64,000 nucleotides of DNA, from NCBI GenBank assembly GCA_964035545.1, contig OZ037769.1, positions 13,196,633 through 13,260,632 of the forward strand, in the 5' to 3' direction. Below, piece after piece: positions 24,614 to 33,584 of this stretch; positions within the stretch are counted from its first letter, which is position 1, and each line of letters opens with the position of its first letter. Made by a program: the position numbers and the translations under genes. This DNA is from Bugula neritina (taxonomy: Eukaryota > Bryozoa > Gymnolaemata > Cheilostomatida > Bugulidae). The notes below the pieces were generated by a model, which ran no database searches, was not told where the DNA came from, and saw only the letters and a list, made by a program, of their open reading frames with translations.

Positions 24614-27600
24614 CATTAACAGTATGAAAACATTTTGATTTAATACTAAGATTGCAACTTGCAGCTGAAGTACTGGCTTTAGAGCCCAACAAGTTTGAAT
24701 TTACAAACTAAATTGTATTTTCCTTGTGGATATTGTAACTTGCAACTAAAAGTATTACGTAATATAACATAACTTTTATGACTATACATAACTATCACTT
24801 TACATAGTTCTAAATTCATGTACTAAGATGAGTTGTGTTTCATTCAATTGTTAAAAATATAATCTGAAAAGTATGCCCATTTTATATACTTCTGAGCATC
24901 ATTCAATGCTATTGCAGATACTACCCCTTGTTTTTCGTTGCTTGTGGTTGCAATAACTGCCACATGCTTGGTGATATTAGCGATTATGGGAACCATATTT
25001 GTGATCCTACTGGTACGAAAATATTGTGCTAGAAGACCTCATTTAAGGTAAAATTGACATCAGAAAAGCAACTGAAAGGCTGGTTTTAAAGTGAAAAGTG
25101 ATTTTTAAATACTGTATGTATATATATATGTATTTGAGGAGAACCAAACTACAAGCTTCAAACCGCTTCTTAGATAACTTGAGCTAAAATTCAAATTCAT
25201 AAAGTTCTTCCTATAGGCATTGGCATATAAAAAGCTGAACTACAATTATAGCTATAAGGTGATGGCATCAATGATAGAAGAAACATTCTATTTGTTAAAG
25301 ACTTATATTTCACTTGCAGAGCACATATATTTATACTACTATATGAGACTATGCAATATGCCAGTTGTAGAAGGCTGCATAAAATTGTGTTAATTAGGTG
25401 CAAGCAAAATTTTTCATCTCACATAATTGTTGATCTTGTCTTTTGGAAACAGGTTCCAAACAGCTTTTTTATTAAAAGACAGAAAGTGTTGCATTTTAAA
25501 TGCATTTTTGAATAGAAAAAACTGAGATAATGTTAATGAATTCTATAATTAAAGTGAACTACATCAAGTAGTTTCTATATCTTGCCTATAATATAGATGT
25601 ATAGAGATTTGTGCAAAACTTCCGGTATGTTGCTAAGACACTGGACAATCTGAACTACCAAAATTTTTGAAGGACTGAAAATTATTTAGATAGCAAAAAT
25701 GCAACATTTCTTTCCATATTAGTTATAAAATAGTTTTGGATTATCACTTCAAGTAAAAACGTTGAAAAAAAACTATGCTCTAAGCTGTTTTATACAAATT
25801 TCTGTAAAGTTTAAAATATAATTTATTTGTTACAGATTTTTTACAGTGCAATACATATATAATGCAGCCTTTTTATCTTCATAATACGAAAAATTAAATT
25901 AAATTATGTAACTGTTGCTGTTGTCTTTTAGACTTTACCACGTATTCACACTTTGCCGTATCGTACGCGGTAACGTAAAATGTCAGCCATTTTTACAAAT
26001 GTTCGTGAGCTTCCTGTGCAGCGTCGTGGTACGTTAGGATCAAGCACTGCTTAATTTAAAAAGTTGCTTTGAGCTCCTACTGAACAGGAAGATGTTTGAG
26101 TCAGTTTATTGTATATAAATGTCCAATGAGATGTCATAAATCTTACCCAATAGCAGAATTTGAGAACTTCAGCCCGGACGTATTGAAACTGGCTCTCCAT
26201 TTTACGTTATGGTGTACGGTGCGCAAAGTGTGAATACGGGTTAGAGTTTAGTCACATAAGCATTTACCTACCTTCAATCACATCATTGATTGTGAATAAC
26301 ACTTGCACGCAATGCAGGTACTTAAACACTCTAAAGTTTGGTATCAAACATTGTAGATCTGCAAGCTGCAAGGCACAAAGTACTGAAGAGTTTGAAATGA
26401 TGGTGAGATTGAGAAATACTGAACTTGAGGGTAGACATCAGGGTAGTCATTCCATCCAACGTAAGAAGCATTCTTTTTTTCTGTCAGTACATGTTTAAAA
26501 AACTTAAAAGTCAGTTCGCAAGTTCACAATTCTTTCATGATAAGTAAGTTTTTATAAATAGTACACTGATATATTAAATGAATACATCAAGTATAAAATG
26601 TTTTATAGAAGAATCAGAAGCAGATGCACAAGAACAAGGTAATTCAACTGTTCTACATCAGATTGTCACAAAACTATGGTAGCAGTGTGACGAGTTCGAG
26701 AAGTCTGGTAGTCAGAAGTGTATAGACAAGTAGCATACAGCTTGCTAATCCAGTTGAGAGCAAATAGAGTTGTGAATATAAGTGGACTTTATTTCTCCAA
26801 CAAGATATACACAGATCAACTTATGAAAATGAACTGACTTGTAAACACAACTGCCTCAGCATTTATAGTAAACAGAAAAACTCTAGAACATTCCCAAGCT
26901 TTTCAGTATAGAAAATTTTAGTAAAAAGGATTCCCCACATGCCAATACTATTCAGATAGAAAATCAAAACTAAACAAAACACCTTGTTTACATTGCTGGG
27001 CAGTAGTTAACATGACTAATGAATACAATAACATAATGAACAATGACCATCTCTTTTATCAGTCTAGAATATTCATGAACATTCTTTTGCTACCATTGGG
27101 GAAAAACCGTCAAGTCCATAGGTACATGTACAGTCAGAACTTGTGACACAGATACTATAGTGCTGGCCAAGCTAATGCATTAATCATACTTATACTTATT
27201 AGAAATATGTATTGGGTTACAAAGTTGATTAAAAACTTGCAGCTGTCTTTATCTAACTAGAATTTATGCAATATGGTGCTTGTTGACTTACTACAAACTT
27301 TTACCTATACGGTATGTATGTTTTAAAGCTGCTAATATGTAAAAGCATATTAAGCTGCAGGTACTTTGCTATAGGCTATCTGCTATAAGCTTAATATTTT
27401 ACCACTCCATCTACAAATGAAAATTAATTATTCATTTTTACTAGATGATGGATGCTATATTAGATAGATGAGCTGAGCTATTTGTGAATAAGCAAAAAGC
27501 AGAACATAATAATATTATAGTAACCACACTTGTAAATTTTTTAGGTATTTTGCCAATACCGAATTGGAATCATAGTGATAGTAGTTCATCCGACGACAAT

Positions 27601-30016
27601 CACCACACGATTCCAGGTATTTTTAATTGTATTTTAAGCTGCTTGTGTGTAAATGAAACATTAGGATACAATTACCCATACAGCAGTTTGCATACGCCTG
27701 CATTGCGCATGTTATTTTATTATTTATTATTATTTGGTTACCAGCTTATATACCCACCTGTGATGTCATCACTAAATAGTTCTGCTGCAGCTGTAAACGA
27801 AAGCTAATAAAATTTAGTTTGGCAAAATCTGAAGCTTTCAAACTGGTGTCATCAGCTGCAGCATGTTAAGTTAAGTTAAGACTCCTGGACTAAAGGCATG
27901 CTATTCTCCCAGTTTGAGTAATGAAGTGTATTTTTTTTTGGTTTTTGCTCTTTATAACGCCTAAGTTTTTTTCTTTTCACAGCAACATTTGATTCGCGGT
28001 CTTTACCTATATCGGGTGCAACAAGACACTTTTATGGTAAGAATTTATTGTTTACTTCAATTTATCAGGATCTTCTATTATGGTATTTTATTATATAAAG
28101 TGTTACCGGATAATGAGTCAGGAAGGAAGGAATATGGTATAATAAAGATATGAATGCTCAAGTTGTTACTGAGAATATATTTAGTTGCATGTACTTTGCT
28201 ATGCTTATAGAAACTTATTTGATTTGCAAATAAAATTCAGTTACTTCTATTTCATTTATTGATCACTATATGTTTCCCAGCTTCTCAATATGCAAAATAA
28301 TAGACTTTTCATTTGATATGTTTAGAAGCAGCTGCATTTAATAAAACCACAACGAAAAGTTTCTGCAAACCGCAACTACAAATTCATCCATACCAGCAGC
28401 CATTCGCATAATGCGAAGCAATGGAAATGCAGTGATTGTATTTACAATATACACACTTGAGTTTTGCAATAGAGTTAGGTAACCACACGAGTCATATACT
28501 CATGCATGTTTTAGGTGCTCCGCTGACTAATGTTATTAATAACAAGCCAGAAGCATCTTGTAGCAACATTCCATGCAGGTATGTTTTAAACACTCTGATT
28601 ACCAACAAAATATGAAACTGATATAATATTTGCACAATGGTAATTTTTAATTTTAGTACAAATATGTACTCAGTGACATATTTAAGATGCTTTACTATCA
28701 TGATCAGTTGTTCTTTACATCTTGAATAATGACATATATATAATCTATTTTTCTGATATTTATGTCTGTCTTTTTTCTTTTTGCAGCAAAGAAAGAGTAA
28801 CATTTTTATTTGATCGGAATGTAATAGAGAATATTGATGGTAAGAGTTCCATTATTTATCAAGATCTTTATATGCTGACCTTTTATTTGAAATATCACAA
28901 GGTTAAAAGGTGACAAGTTGGGAAAGAATAATATATGAAGATTATGTTAAAATGATTTGCAATTGAAAACTATGTCTATTACATGACTGCTTGCAATCCA
29001 TAAAAATATGTTCAGAATAAAGTGAAAACTTTTATATGATATAGAGTATGGCTATACATAATTTACATTTCATCAGAAAAAACATATGTATAGTTTGTTT
29101 TCACAAGATATATCAAAGACAGATATCGTATTATTGTGCGGATTAAATCAGTTATATTTAACATTGGGAATACGGCAATGATGAAGTTATAGGCCATGCT
29201 TTTAAGATATATAGTCTCACAGTGCTAACTTTTTAACCATAAGCATGTTCATAAGGAATTTTTCCCCAATTCAATCCAAGAATCAAATTTTGGCTGCTGA
29301 GAAGTCTACAGAATCGCCCAGCATTGTCCTCCAAATTAAAAAGAAGTTAATTATTTTGGAAGTGATTAAAAATATTTTACTACTTCTATTTAATTTAAAT
29401 TATATTATCATTTTATATGGTTTGTTCAAATAATAGATTGGTTACAATAAAAAATACAATTACATAGAAAAAAAATTCACCGCATACTCAGATATTGCAA
29501 AATATACATATAAGTGGAAATTGTATAGCTGATCTTTAGGGAGGTATGGCCAAGAGAATTTTGCCTATATAATTGGAAAAGGATGGTTTAATAAAGCTCT
29601 CACATTTTTGCATAATTCCCTTTCACAGTTGTGTGAGTTTTGTCTAGTGTGTTAGTATTTTAACTTGATGGCTGTACATGATTCAGCAAACAAAAGCTAC
29701 CAGTAAAAAGCTATTGCAAAAGCTTTCACAAATAGCTTTCCTCAAACAATATTTTACTAAAAGCTAAAAAAAGCTCTTGCAACAATAAATCAGTTTTTAT
29801 ATATAAATAATTGGTTTTTGTCTATATAAACAAAGTTAGATGTCTAATCGGTAAATTCCCAAATTTTATTTCCTAATCCTCGAATTGAAATAATGGAGTA
29901 TAAAAAAATTTCTGTAAAATATAGAAAAATTACATTAAACTGATAAAAACTGTTTAATTTTATTTGAAGATACTCAGAGTACAGACCATTCAACTGAAAT
30001 GCAGAGTCTCTGTTGA
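20330..30016 (+). CDS. CUB / F-type-lectin-like single-pass membrane protein, 15 coding exons
   Basis: Coding exons: 20330-20393, 21538-21722, 22415-22562, 23019-23114, 23537-23643, 23781-23862, 24228-24461, 24918-25047, 26318-26460, 26609-26638, 27545-27616, 27983-28036, 28515-28578, 28787-28839 and, tentatively, 29970-30016. They join without a stop into about 502 residues. Order: signal peptide 1-21, CUB domain 22-132 with four Cys (23, 49, 77, 97) and Ca-binding-type acids Glu72 and Asp80, a linker, a galactose-binding (F-type lectin/discoidin-like) domain about 165-303, a membrane helix about 312-338, and a cytoplasmic tail 339-502. The architecture implies a surface receptor or adhesion protein recognising glycans or other extracellular ligands. 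I do not recognise a named orthologue and no signalling motif is evident in the tail. Confidence 0.85.
20394..21537 (+). other. CUB protein intron 1
   Basis: Contains a degraded family-2 SINE (20504-20600) and a relatively GC-rich patch at about 20850-21030 with a 61-codon frame that I cannot assign. A short AGTAGTACT repeat lies near 21130-21155. Confidence 0.7.
20504..20600 (+). mobile_element. tRNA-derived SINE, family 2, degraded copy
   Basis: Reads GTAGTGTTGAGATTCCCCAG then TAGCCCTTGTAGTGTAATGG and TTAGCA, matching the head of the copy at 43708. The B-box half is badly decayed. Confidence 0.65.
21538..21722 (+). CDS. CUB protein exon 2 (first part of CUB)
   Basis: Residues 22-83. Begins with the conserved first Cys and continues NFTSPNFPSNYPDNADCTW, the standard CUB start. 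It ends at CEYDYLE, where the canonical CUB calcium-site Asp lies. Phase 1 in, phase 0 out. Confidence 0.92.
22415..22562 (+). CDS. CUB protein exon 3 (second part of CUB)
   Basis: Residues 84-132. Carries the fourth CUB cysteine (TFCSSNEL) and the C-terminal strand pattern SVRFVTNNDKTAKGWEIIW, which closes the domain. Phase 0 in, phase 1 out. Confidence 0.92.
23019..23114 (+). CDS. CUB protein exon 4 (inter-domain linker)
   Basis: Encodes the split Ser133 plus residues 134-164, a polar linker with an N-glycosylation site (NNTK). The exon is 96 bases and phase 1 at both ends, so it could be skipped in frame. Confidence 0.8.
23537..23643 (+). CDS. CUB protein exon 5 (start of lectin-like domain)
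   Basis: Residues 165-200. TFPGFGVSLLTDGNLGVGG resembles the 'A-x-DGN' opening strand of F-type lectin/discoidin-like folds. Phase 1 in, phase 0 out. Confidence 0.82.
23781..23862 (+). CDS. CUB protein exon 6 (lectin-like domain core)
   Basis: Residues 201-227: PERYVLADIGDNHQIIAIKI corresponds to the 'W-x-VDLG-x-x-x-x-I-x-x-V' core of galactose-binding-like domains. Phase 0 in, phase 1 out. Confidence 0.85.
24228..24461 (+). CDS. CUB protein exon 7 (end of lectin-like domain)
   Basis: Residues 228-305. Contains LKISVGKK, then Cys at FCAY and YCES, then GRYIKVAML and FCFCELQIFG. This follows the F-type-lectin/fucolectin pattern 'V-G ... C ... G-RYV-x-V ... LCEVEVFG'. I cannot see a clear fucose-binding His/Arg/Arg set, so ligand binding is uncertain. 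Phase 1 at both ends. Confidence 0.88.
24578..24612. repeat. (TA)n microsatellite
   Basis: About 17 TA units in intron 7 of the CUB gene. Confidence 0.9.
24918..25047 (+). CDS. CUB protein exon 8 (transmembrane helix)
   Basis: Residues 306-348: a short polar stalk, a ~27-residue hydrophobic stretch (about 312-338), then the basic stop-transfer sequence RKYCARRPHLR. This sets type I topology together with the signal peptide. Phase 1 in, phase 2 out. Confidence 0.9.
25048..26317 (+). other. CUB protein intron 8
   Basis: A 1270-base intron holding a Harbinger-like MITE at 25938-26240. The remainder is AT-rich and featureless. Confidence 0.8.
25938..26240. mobile_element. PIF/Harbinger-like MITE with TTA duplication
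   Basis: A 303-base element with ~42-base imperfect terminal inverted repeats. Left CCACGTATTCACACTTTG; right, read inward, CCCGTATTCACACTTTG; both run on to AACGTAAAATG. TTA trinucleotides flank it at 25935-25937 and 26241-26243, as expected for Harbinger-type insertion. No transposase. Only one copy lies in this window. Confidence 0.8.
26318..26460 (+). CDS. CUB protein exon 9 (cytoplasmic tail)
   Basis: Split Arg349 plus residues 350-396. Contains a Cys/Lys-rich part and the acidic stretch STEEFEMMVRLRNTELEG. No kinase, ITAM or PDZ motif recognised. Phase 2 in, phase 1 out. Confidence 0.82.
26609..26638 (+). CDS. CUB protein exon 10 (30-base microexon)
   Basis: Encodes QESEADAQEQ, flanked by TTTTATAG and GTAATTC. 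It is 30 bases long and phase 1 at both ends, so inclusion or skipping keeps the frame. Confidence 0.7.
26639..27544 (+). other. CUB protein intron 10
   Basis: A 906-base intron, half of which is a possible solo LTR (26686-27148). The rest is unassigned. Confidence 0.7.
26686..27148. mobile_element. Possible solo LTR or TIR element
   Basis: A 463-base block beginning TGTGACGAGTTC and ending GAACTTGTGACA, so the ends are inverted matches with TG...CA termini as in LTRs. Inside are AATATAAGTGGACTTTATTT, reminiscent of an LTR core promoter, and no open frame. No clear 4-6-base target duplication was found, so a DNA element is also possible. Confidence 0.42.
27545..27616 (+). CDS. CUB protein exon 11 (cytoplasmic tail)
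   Basis: 72 bases, phase 1 at both ends. Encodes a Ser/Asp/His-rich segment containing NHSDSSSSDDNHH, which could be a casein-kinase-2-type phosphorylation site (inference). Confidence 0.75.
27983..28036 (+). CDS. CUB protein exon 12 (cytoplasmic tail)
   Basis: 54 bases, phase 1 at both ends, after a strong pyrimidine tract (TTTTTTTCTTTTCACAG). Encodes ATFDSRSLPISGATRHFY. Confidence 0.75.
28515..28578 (+). CDS. CUB protein exon 13 (cytoplasmic tail)
   Basis: Phase 1 in, phase 2 out; encodes GAPLTNVINNKPEASCSNIP and a Cys. The donor is GCAG|GTATGT. Confidence 0.7.
28787..28839 (+). CDS. CUB protein exon 14 (cytoplasmic tail)
   Basis: Phase 2 in, phase 1 out; encodes SKERVTFLFDRNVIENID. The acceptor is a strong TTTTTTCTTTTTGCAG. 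If the following donor were unused, 25 further residues would be read before a stop at 28911. Confidence 0.7.
28840..29969 (+). other. CUB protein intron 14 (tentative)
   Basis: AT-rich DNA between exon 14 and the proposed last exon. Another terminal exon could begin after the CCAAG at about 29281, which would also stay in phase but end quickly; I rate it less likely. Confidence 0.45.
29970..30016 (+). CDS. CUB protein terminal exon (tentative)
   Basis: After TTTATTTGAAG the phase-1 frame reads DTQSTDHSTEMQSLC and stops at TGA 30014-30016. It is the in-phase short ending I favour; an AATAAA follows at 30161-30166. It rests on splice consensus only. Confidence 0.45.
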
Positions 30017-30855
30017 TGTAATATACAAATGTTAGAGTTAAAGAAGTAAAAGAAATGGAAGAATTTTCATCAGAGTTATCATCACATGAAACTCATATTA
30101 CTGTTGAATAAGTTAATAATTTACTCAATATTTTTATGGGTTTAATATTTATTTTAGAGCAATAAAAGAATAACTTCTAAGAAAGGACAATTTTTAAATT
30201 ACTTTAAAAGTTATTATGAAAGTGCAATGATACAATTTTACCTTAATTGCCATATATATGCCTAAATAAGTTTAGTTTGCGCAAGGACCATATATTATTA
30301 TAATAATGCTACAAGTTTGAAGTAAGCCTACATAAGCAAAACTAAGTGCTGCTTGTGTAGCAATACCTTAACAAATGACTTAAACAACAATTTTTTTTAA
30401 AGAATCGATGGACAATTTCTTGAAAGCAATTGCAATACTTTCCTGGCAATTATATTAAGTTGTTTCTACAGAATTAGAAAGTATGTTAATACCAGTAAAT
30501 GCCACAACTTTCAGACATAGCTTTGGTAAAATGAGTTATATCATGGAAAGATAACTTCTGAACTAATTTTTAAACTGCTGTAAATTTATGTGTTTTTACT
30601 TCTTTTTATTTTATGTATGTTTTTTTTACCCAATAAACTTGCTGAAGAATAAACTAAGGAATTTGAGATGGATTCTTTTAACAGACTTAATCAGTGACGA
30701 AATTTTTATAAATTTATAGATTATTATTTATATTCATGACTGCAGAACACATAAAACTCATTTCGGAAAGTGTTTGTGTACATTTTCTAATATTATACAG
30801 ATGATATAAGAAGTAAAAAATCGTAACATTGAAAATAATTGCGGTATATATATTA
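30017..30855 (+). other. 3' UTR of the CUB gene and intergenic DNA
   Basis: AATAAA at 30161-30166 is a plausible polyadenylation signal; further AATAAA words occur near 30634 and 30648. Otherwise AT-rich and featureless. Confidence 0.45.
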
Positions 30856-30857
30856 TT

Positions 30858-31195
30858 TTGGGGTGTTCTTAACCTTTTCAGGGTGAGGGCCACTAAAAGT
30901 AAATATTCCGGTGGTGAGAGCCACATTGTAAGCTTTAGCTTATGGTGGGGGCCACAGCATAAGTGTTTTTAAGCTACTTTATTCTAAATTCTTATGAATA
31001 TTACAAAATAAAGTCTAAATTATAGGTAATGCAAGTTGCATGTTTTGTAGCAAGTGTATCATAAATAAGACATTTAAAAGGTGGTTTTTCACTCTAATTC
31101 ATGCTTATACTGTGAAAAATAATTTTAGTTTTATGCCTTTGAGGGCCACATAAATGTAGGCTGGGGGCCTTGGGGCTGCCTGTTGGACAGCCCTG
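30858..31195. mobile_element. Degraded hAT-like repeat
   Basis: The left part reads TTCTTAACCTTTTCAGGG then TGAGGGCCAC. The right part carries GAGGGCCACATAAATGTAGG and ends TTGGACAGCCCTG. The GAGGGCCAC segment repeats in the same sense near both ends, and CAGCCCTG is the reverse of the CAGGGCTG-type hAT terminus. This pattern is common in hAT-derived non-autonomous elements. The left terminus and target duplication are not clear. Confidence 0.45.
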
Positions 31196-32876
31196 CTTTT
31201 GCGATATTAAAAATATAATTAAAATGTTGTATAGAAGTATTATACATAATAATATACAGAGTATAATATGCTTGTAATTGCACTAGATTGTTTAACAAAG
31301 CATTTTATTACTGACAGTGACCGATGTATTTGGATTGAATTTCATTTTCGATAAACTGAAACTTTAAAGATGGAGGACTTGTGTACCTGAGAATTATATC
31401 TCAACACTGTAACACCTGTTTGATATTGCTTCTTCTGACCACTTTTGTCTTTCTATATCCTATATTTGTTATACAGAACATGACTGATGATGCAAAGTGG
31501 TTGAAGGTTTAAATTGTAAAAGATCTATGCAATAGTTTTTCCAGAATAAATGCAGTGAAGACATGAAGGAAAAAGACTACATGTAGTTACAGTGTGTACC
31601 ATTAGTATAGGTACTAACAAAATCAGTACTAGTACTAACAGTAACAGTACTAGTACCTGGAGGAGTTACATTAGCCAGATAGTAGTAGTACTAGCAGTCA
31701 CAGTCAGTAGTCACAGTATTAACTATATTAGCGACTAGCCAGTGACTGAAAAATACAGAATATAATTTTATTCTAAAATACAAACCGGGCTAGCACAGTA
31801 AGGACCAAATAGAAAAATAAATATAATATTACCAAAATATTTTTACTTTGAAACTTTTCTATAGTCAGCATAACGTTGTGACAGGCAAACTTGACAGTAA
31901 GAAATGTGAATACATAGTAACTATGTTAGAACGTAATATACATCTGTAGTTTTAGGAATCGTGCTTTCTCTAAGCATATCACAGTCATCAGACAACTCCA
32001 AACTCTTTCAGCAGTACAGCATATCCATGAGATTCAAACATGGCATAGACATAGAAATATGTGATTAAAGTGCATCGAAATTCACTTATATGTCTATGAG
32101 CATATTTTAAAATATCTACCAATCAGCTTTCAGCATACACTAGATGAGAATTACTTAAAATGACAAAAAATACATGTAACTTTTGGCTAGATACATAAGG
32201 CAAAAGTGACTAAAGTATTTGAAACATGACTTACAAGTATGATATAAAGTAGAATACGTATATAGACCCAGTGACAAATAAACATTACAAAATAATAACA
32301 TTCACTTTGAGGAAGAAACATTTTACACAAGGGAGCTAAGGCTAAATGCTAAAGCTAAGGCCGAGCAGATTATATCGTCTACTAAACTAAGATATGAGTG
32401 AAGGGTACAGAGTTTCAGTGAAATCTTCTACAAAAATAGTAACTCCTTCCAATTAGATATACATAGAAGTATCTGGATATATAAATAGAGATTACCATAG
32501 ACACCTAACATTGCTTCTTTAGTAGACAAACACATAGCATACCATACAGATTAGATTAATATAAAGCGATTTAGAGCATAGAATAACTAAGTGCCATGAG
32601 AAAATAAATAGTATGTTACATCTCTACATTTGTATAGATACAGAAATAAGCAGTGGATACGCTGGATTCCAACTTCTCTATAAAAATATTTTTAATTGCA
32701 ATGAATATAAACATCTAGAAATCCTTTCAATATGAAAATACTACCATTCTTCTATGATCCATAATCTTTTTAAACTAGTTTTCCTATAATCCATGTAGTC
32801 AAATCAATCCAATAGAGCTTAAGAGTTGAATTTTGTTCGAAATGCATGAAGCCTTCTTGAAAGAATAACTCCAAAT
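31196..32876 (-). other. Intergenic DNA and 3' UTR of the zinc-finger gene
   Basis: The two flanking genes converge here. AATAAA on the minus strand (31767-31772) lies 1.1 kb after the zinc-finger stop; an ATTAAA variant lies near 32690. At 31610-31740 there are short imperfect AGTACTAGTAC repeats. No gene seen. Confidence 0.45.
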
Positions 32877-33584
32877 TTACTCCATCTTGGGAGTTGAAGA
32901 CGTAGTGTTATGACTAAACGGAAAGAAGAAGGGGTTTGGTGAGAAAGGCAGAGTTGGAGATCTGAAGGCTACTTGACTATGTTGAACCAGATGAGCGTAA
33001 AACAGAGCCTCATTGGCTACTTTGATGTGACAATGAGGGCATTCAAAGTGAGGCACAACTGCAGACGACGTGCTCGGTACGATTCTAGAATCTTCCAAAG
33101 ACTCCGACTGAGTCCCAAATAGTTCTCCGCTCAGAGAAGATGACATAAGAGACGGAGGGGAGGCCTTGACATGGGACATCAAATGGTCCACCAGCTTCTC
33201 CTGTCCAGAGACGAGTTTACCGCAGACCGTGCAGCCGTAGTGGTTGTTGAGGAGGTGCGCAAGCGCCTCCGTAACGTGTGAACATCGCACGTGAGCTCTC
33301 AGGCCGTCTATCCTTTTAAATGCTCGTCCGCAAGTCACTATGGGACAGAGGTAAGGCTTGATGTCGCTATGACGACTTTGACAGTGACGCTGTAACTTAT
33401 CGTTACGTTTGAACGCAGCGCCGCAGTCGTTGCAGACGAATTTCCTAGGTCCATGAACGTTCTTAATGTGCTGTGTCAGCCGGTCTCGGAGATTGAAGGT
33501 GCTGTCGCACTGCTCGCACCTGTATGACTTCCCTGGGGTGGTGGTGTGGGAGAGAACATGCTTCATGAGAGAGAGGCGTTTCAC
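32877..33584 (-). CDS. Zinc-finger gene last exon (fingers 11b-16)
   Basis: Codons 675-909 and TAA. It completes one finger (VKRLSLMKHVLSH), then carries CEQC..H..H, CNDC..H..H, CPIVTC..H..H (four residues between the cysteines), CTVC..H..H and CPHC..H..H. The first three lie in close tandem, the last two are more widely spaced. A Pro/Phe/Ser-rich C-terminus follows. The acceptor is TTGTCATTGTAG on the minus strand, phase 0. Confidence 0.93.
   Translation of the reverse strand: MKRLSLMKHVLSHTTTPGKSYRCEQCDSTFNLRDRLTQHIKNVHGPRKFVCNDCGAAFKRNDKLQRHCQSRHSDIKPYLCPIVTCGRAFKRIDGLRAHVRCSHVTEALAHLLNNHYGCTVCGKLVSGQEKLVDHLMSHVKASPPSLMSSSLSGELFGTQSESLEDSRIVPSTSSAVVPHFECPHCHIKVANEALFYAHLVQHSQVAFRSPTLPFSPNPFFFPFSHNTTSSTPKME

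Larger units (their letters stand above)
21723..24917 (+). other. CUB protein introns 2-7
   Basis: Introns 21723-22414, 22563-23018, 23115-23536, 23644-23780, 23863-24227 and 24462-24917, all GT-AG. They hold AT-rich DNA without recognised mobile elements, plus a (TA)n run at 24578-24612. Confidence 0.75.
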
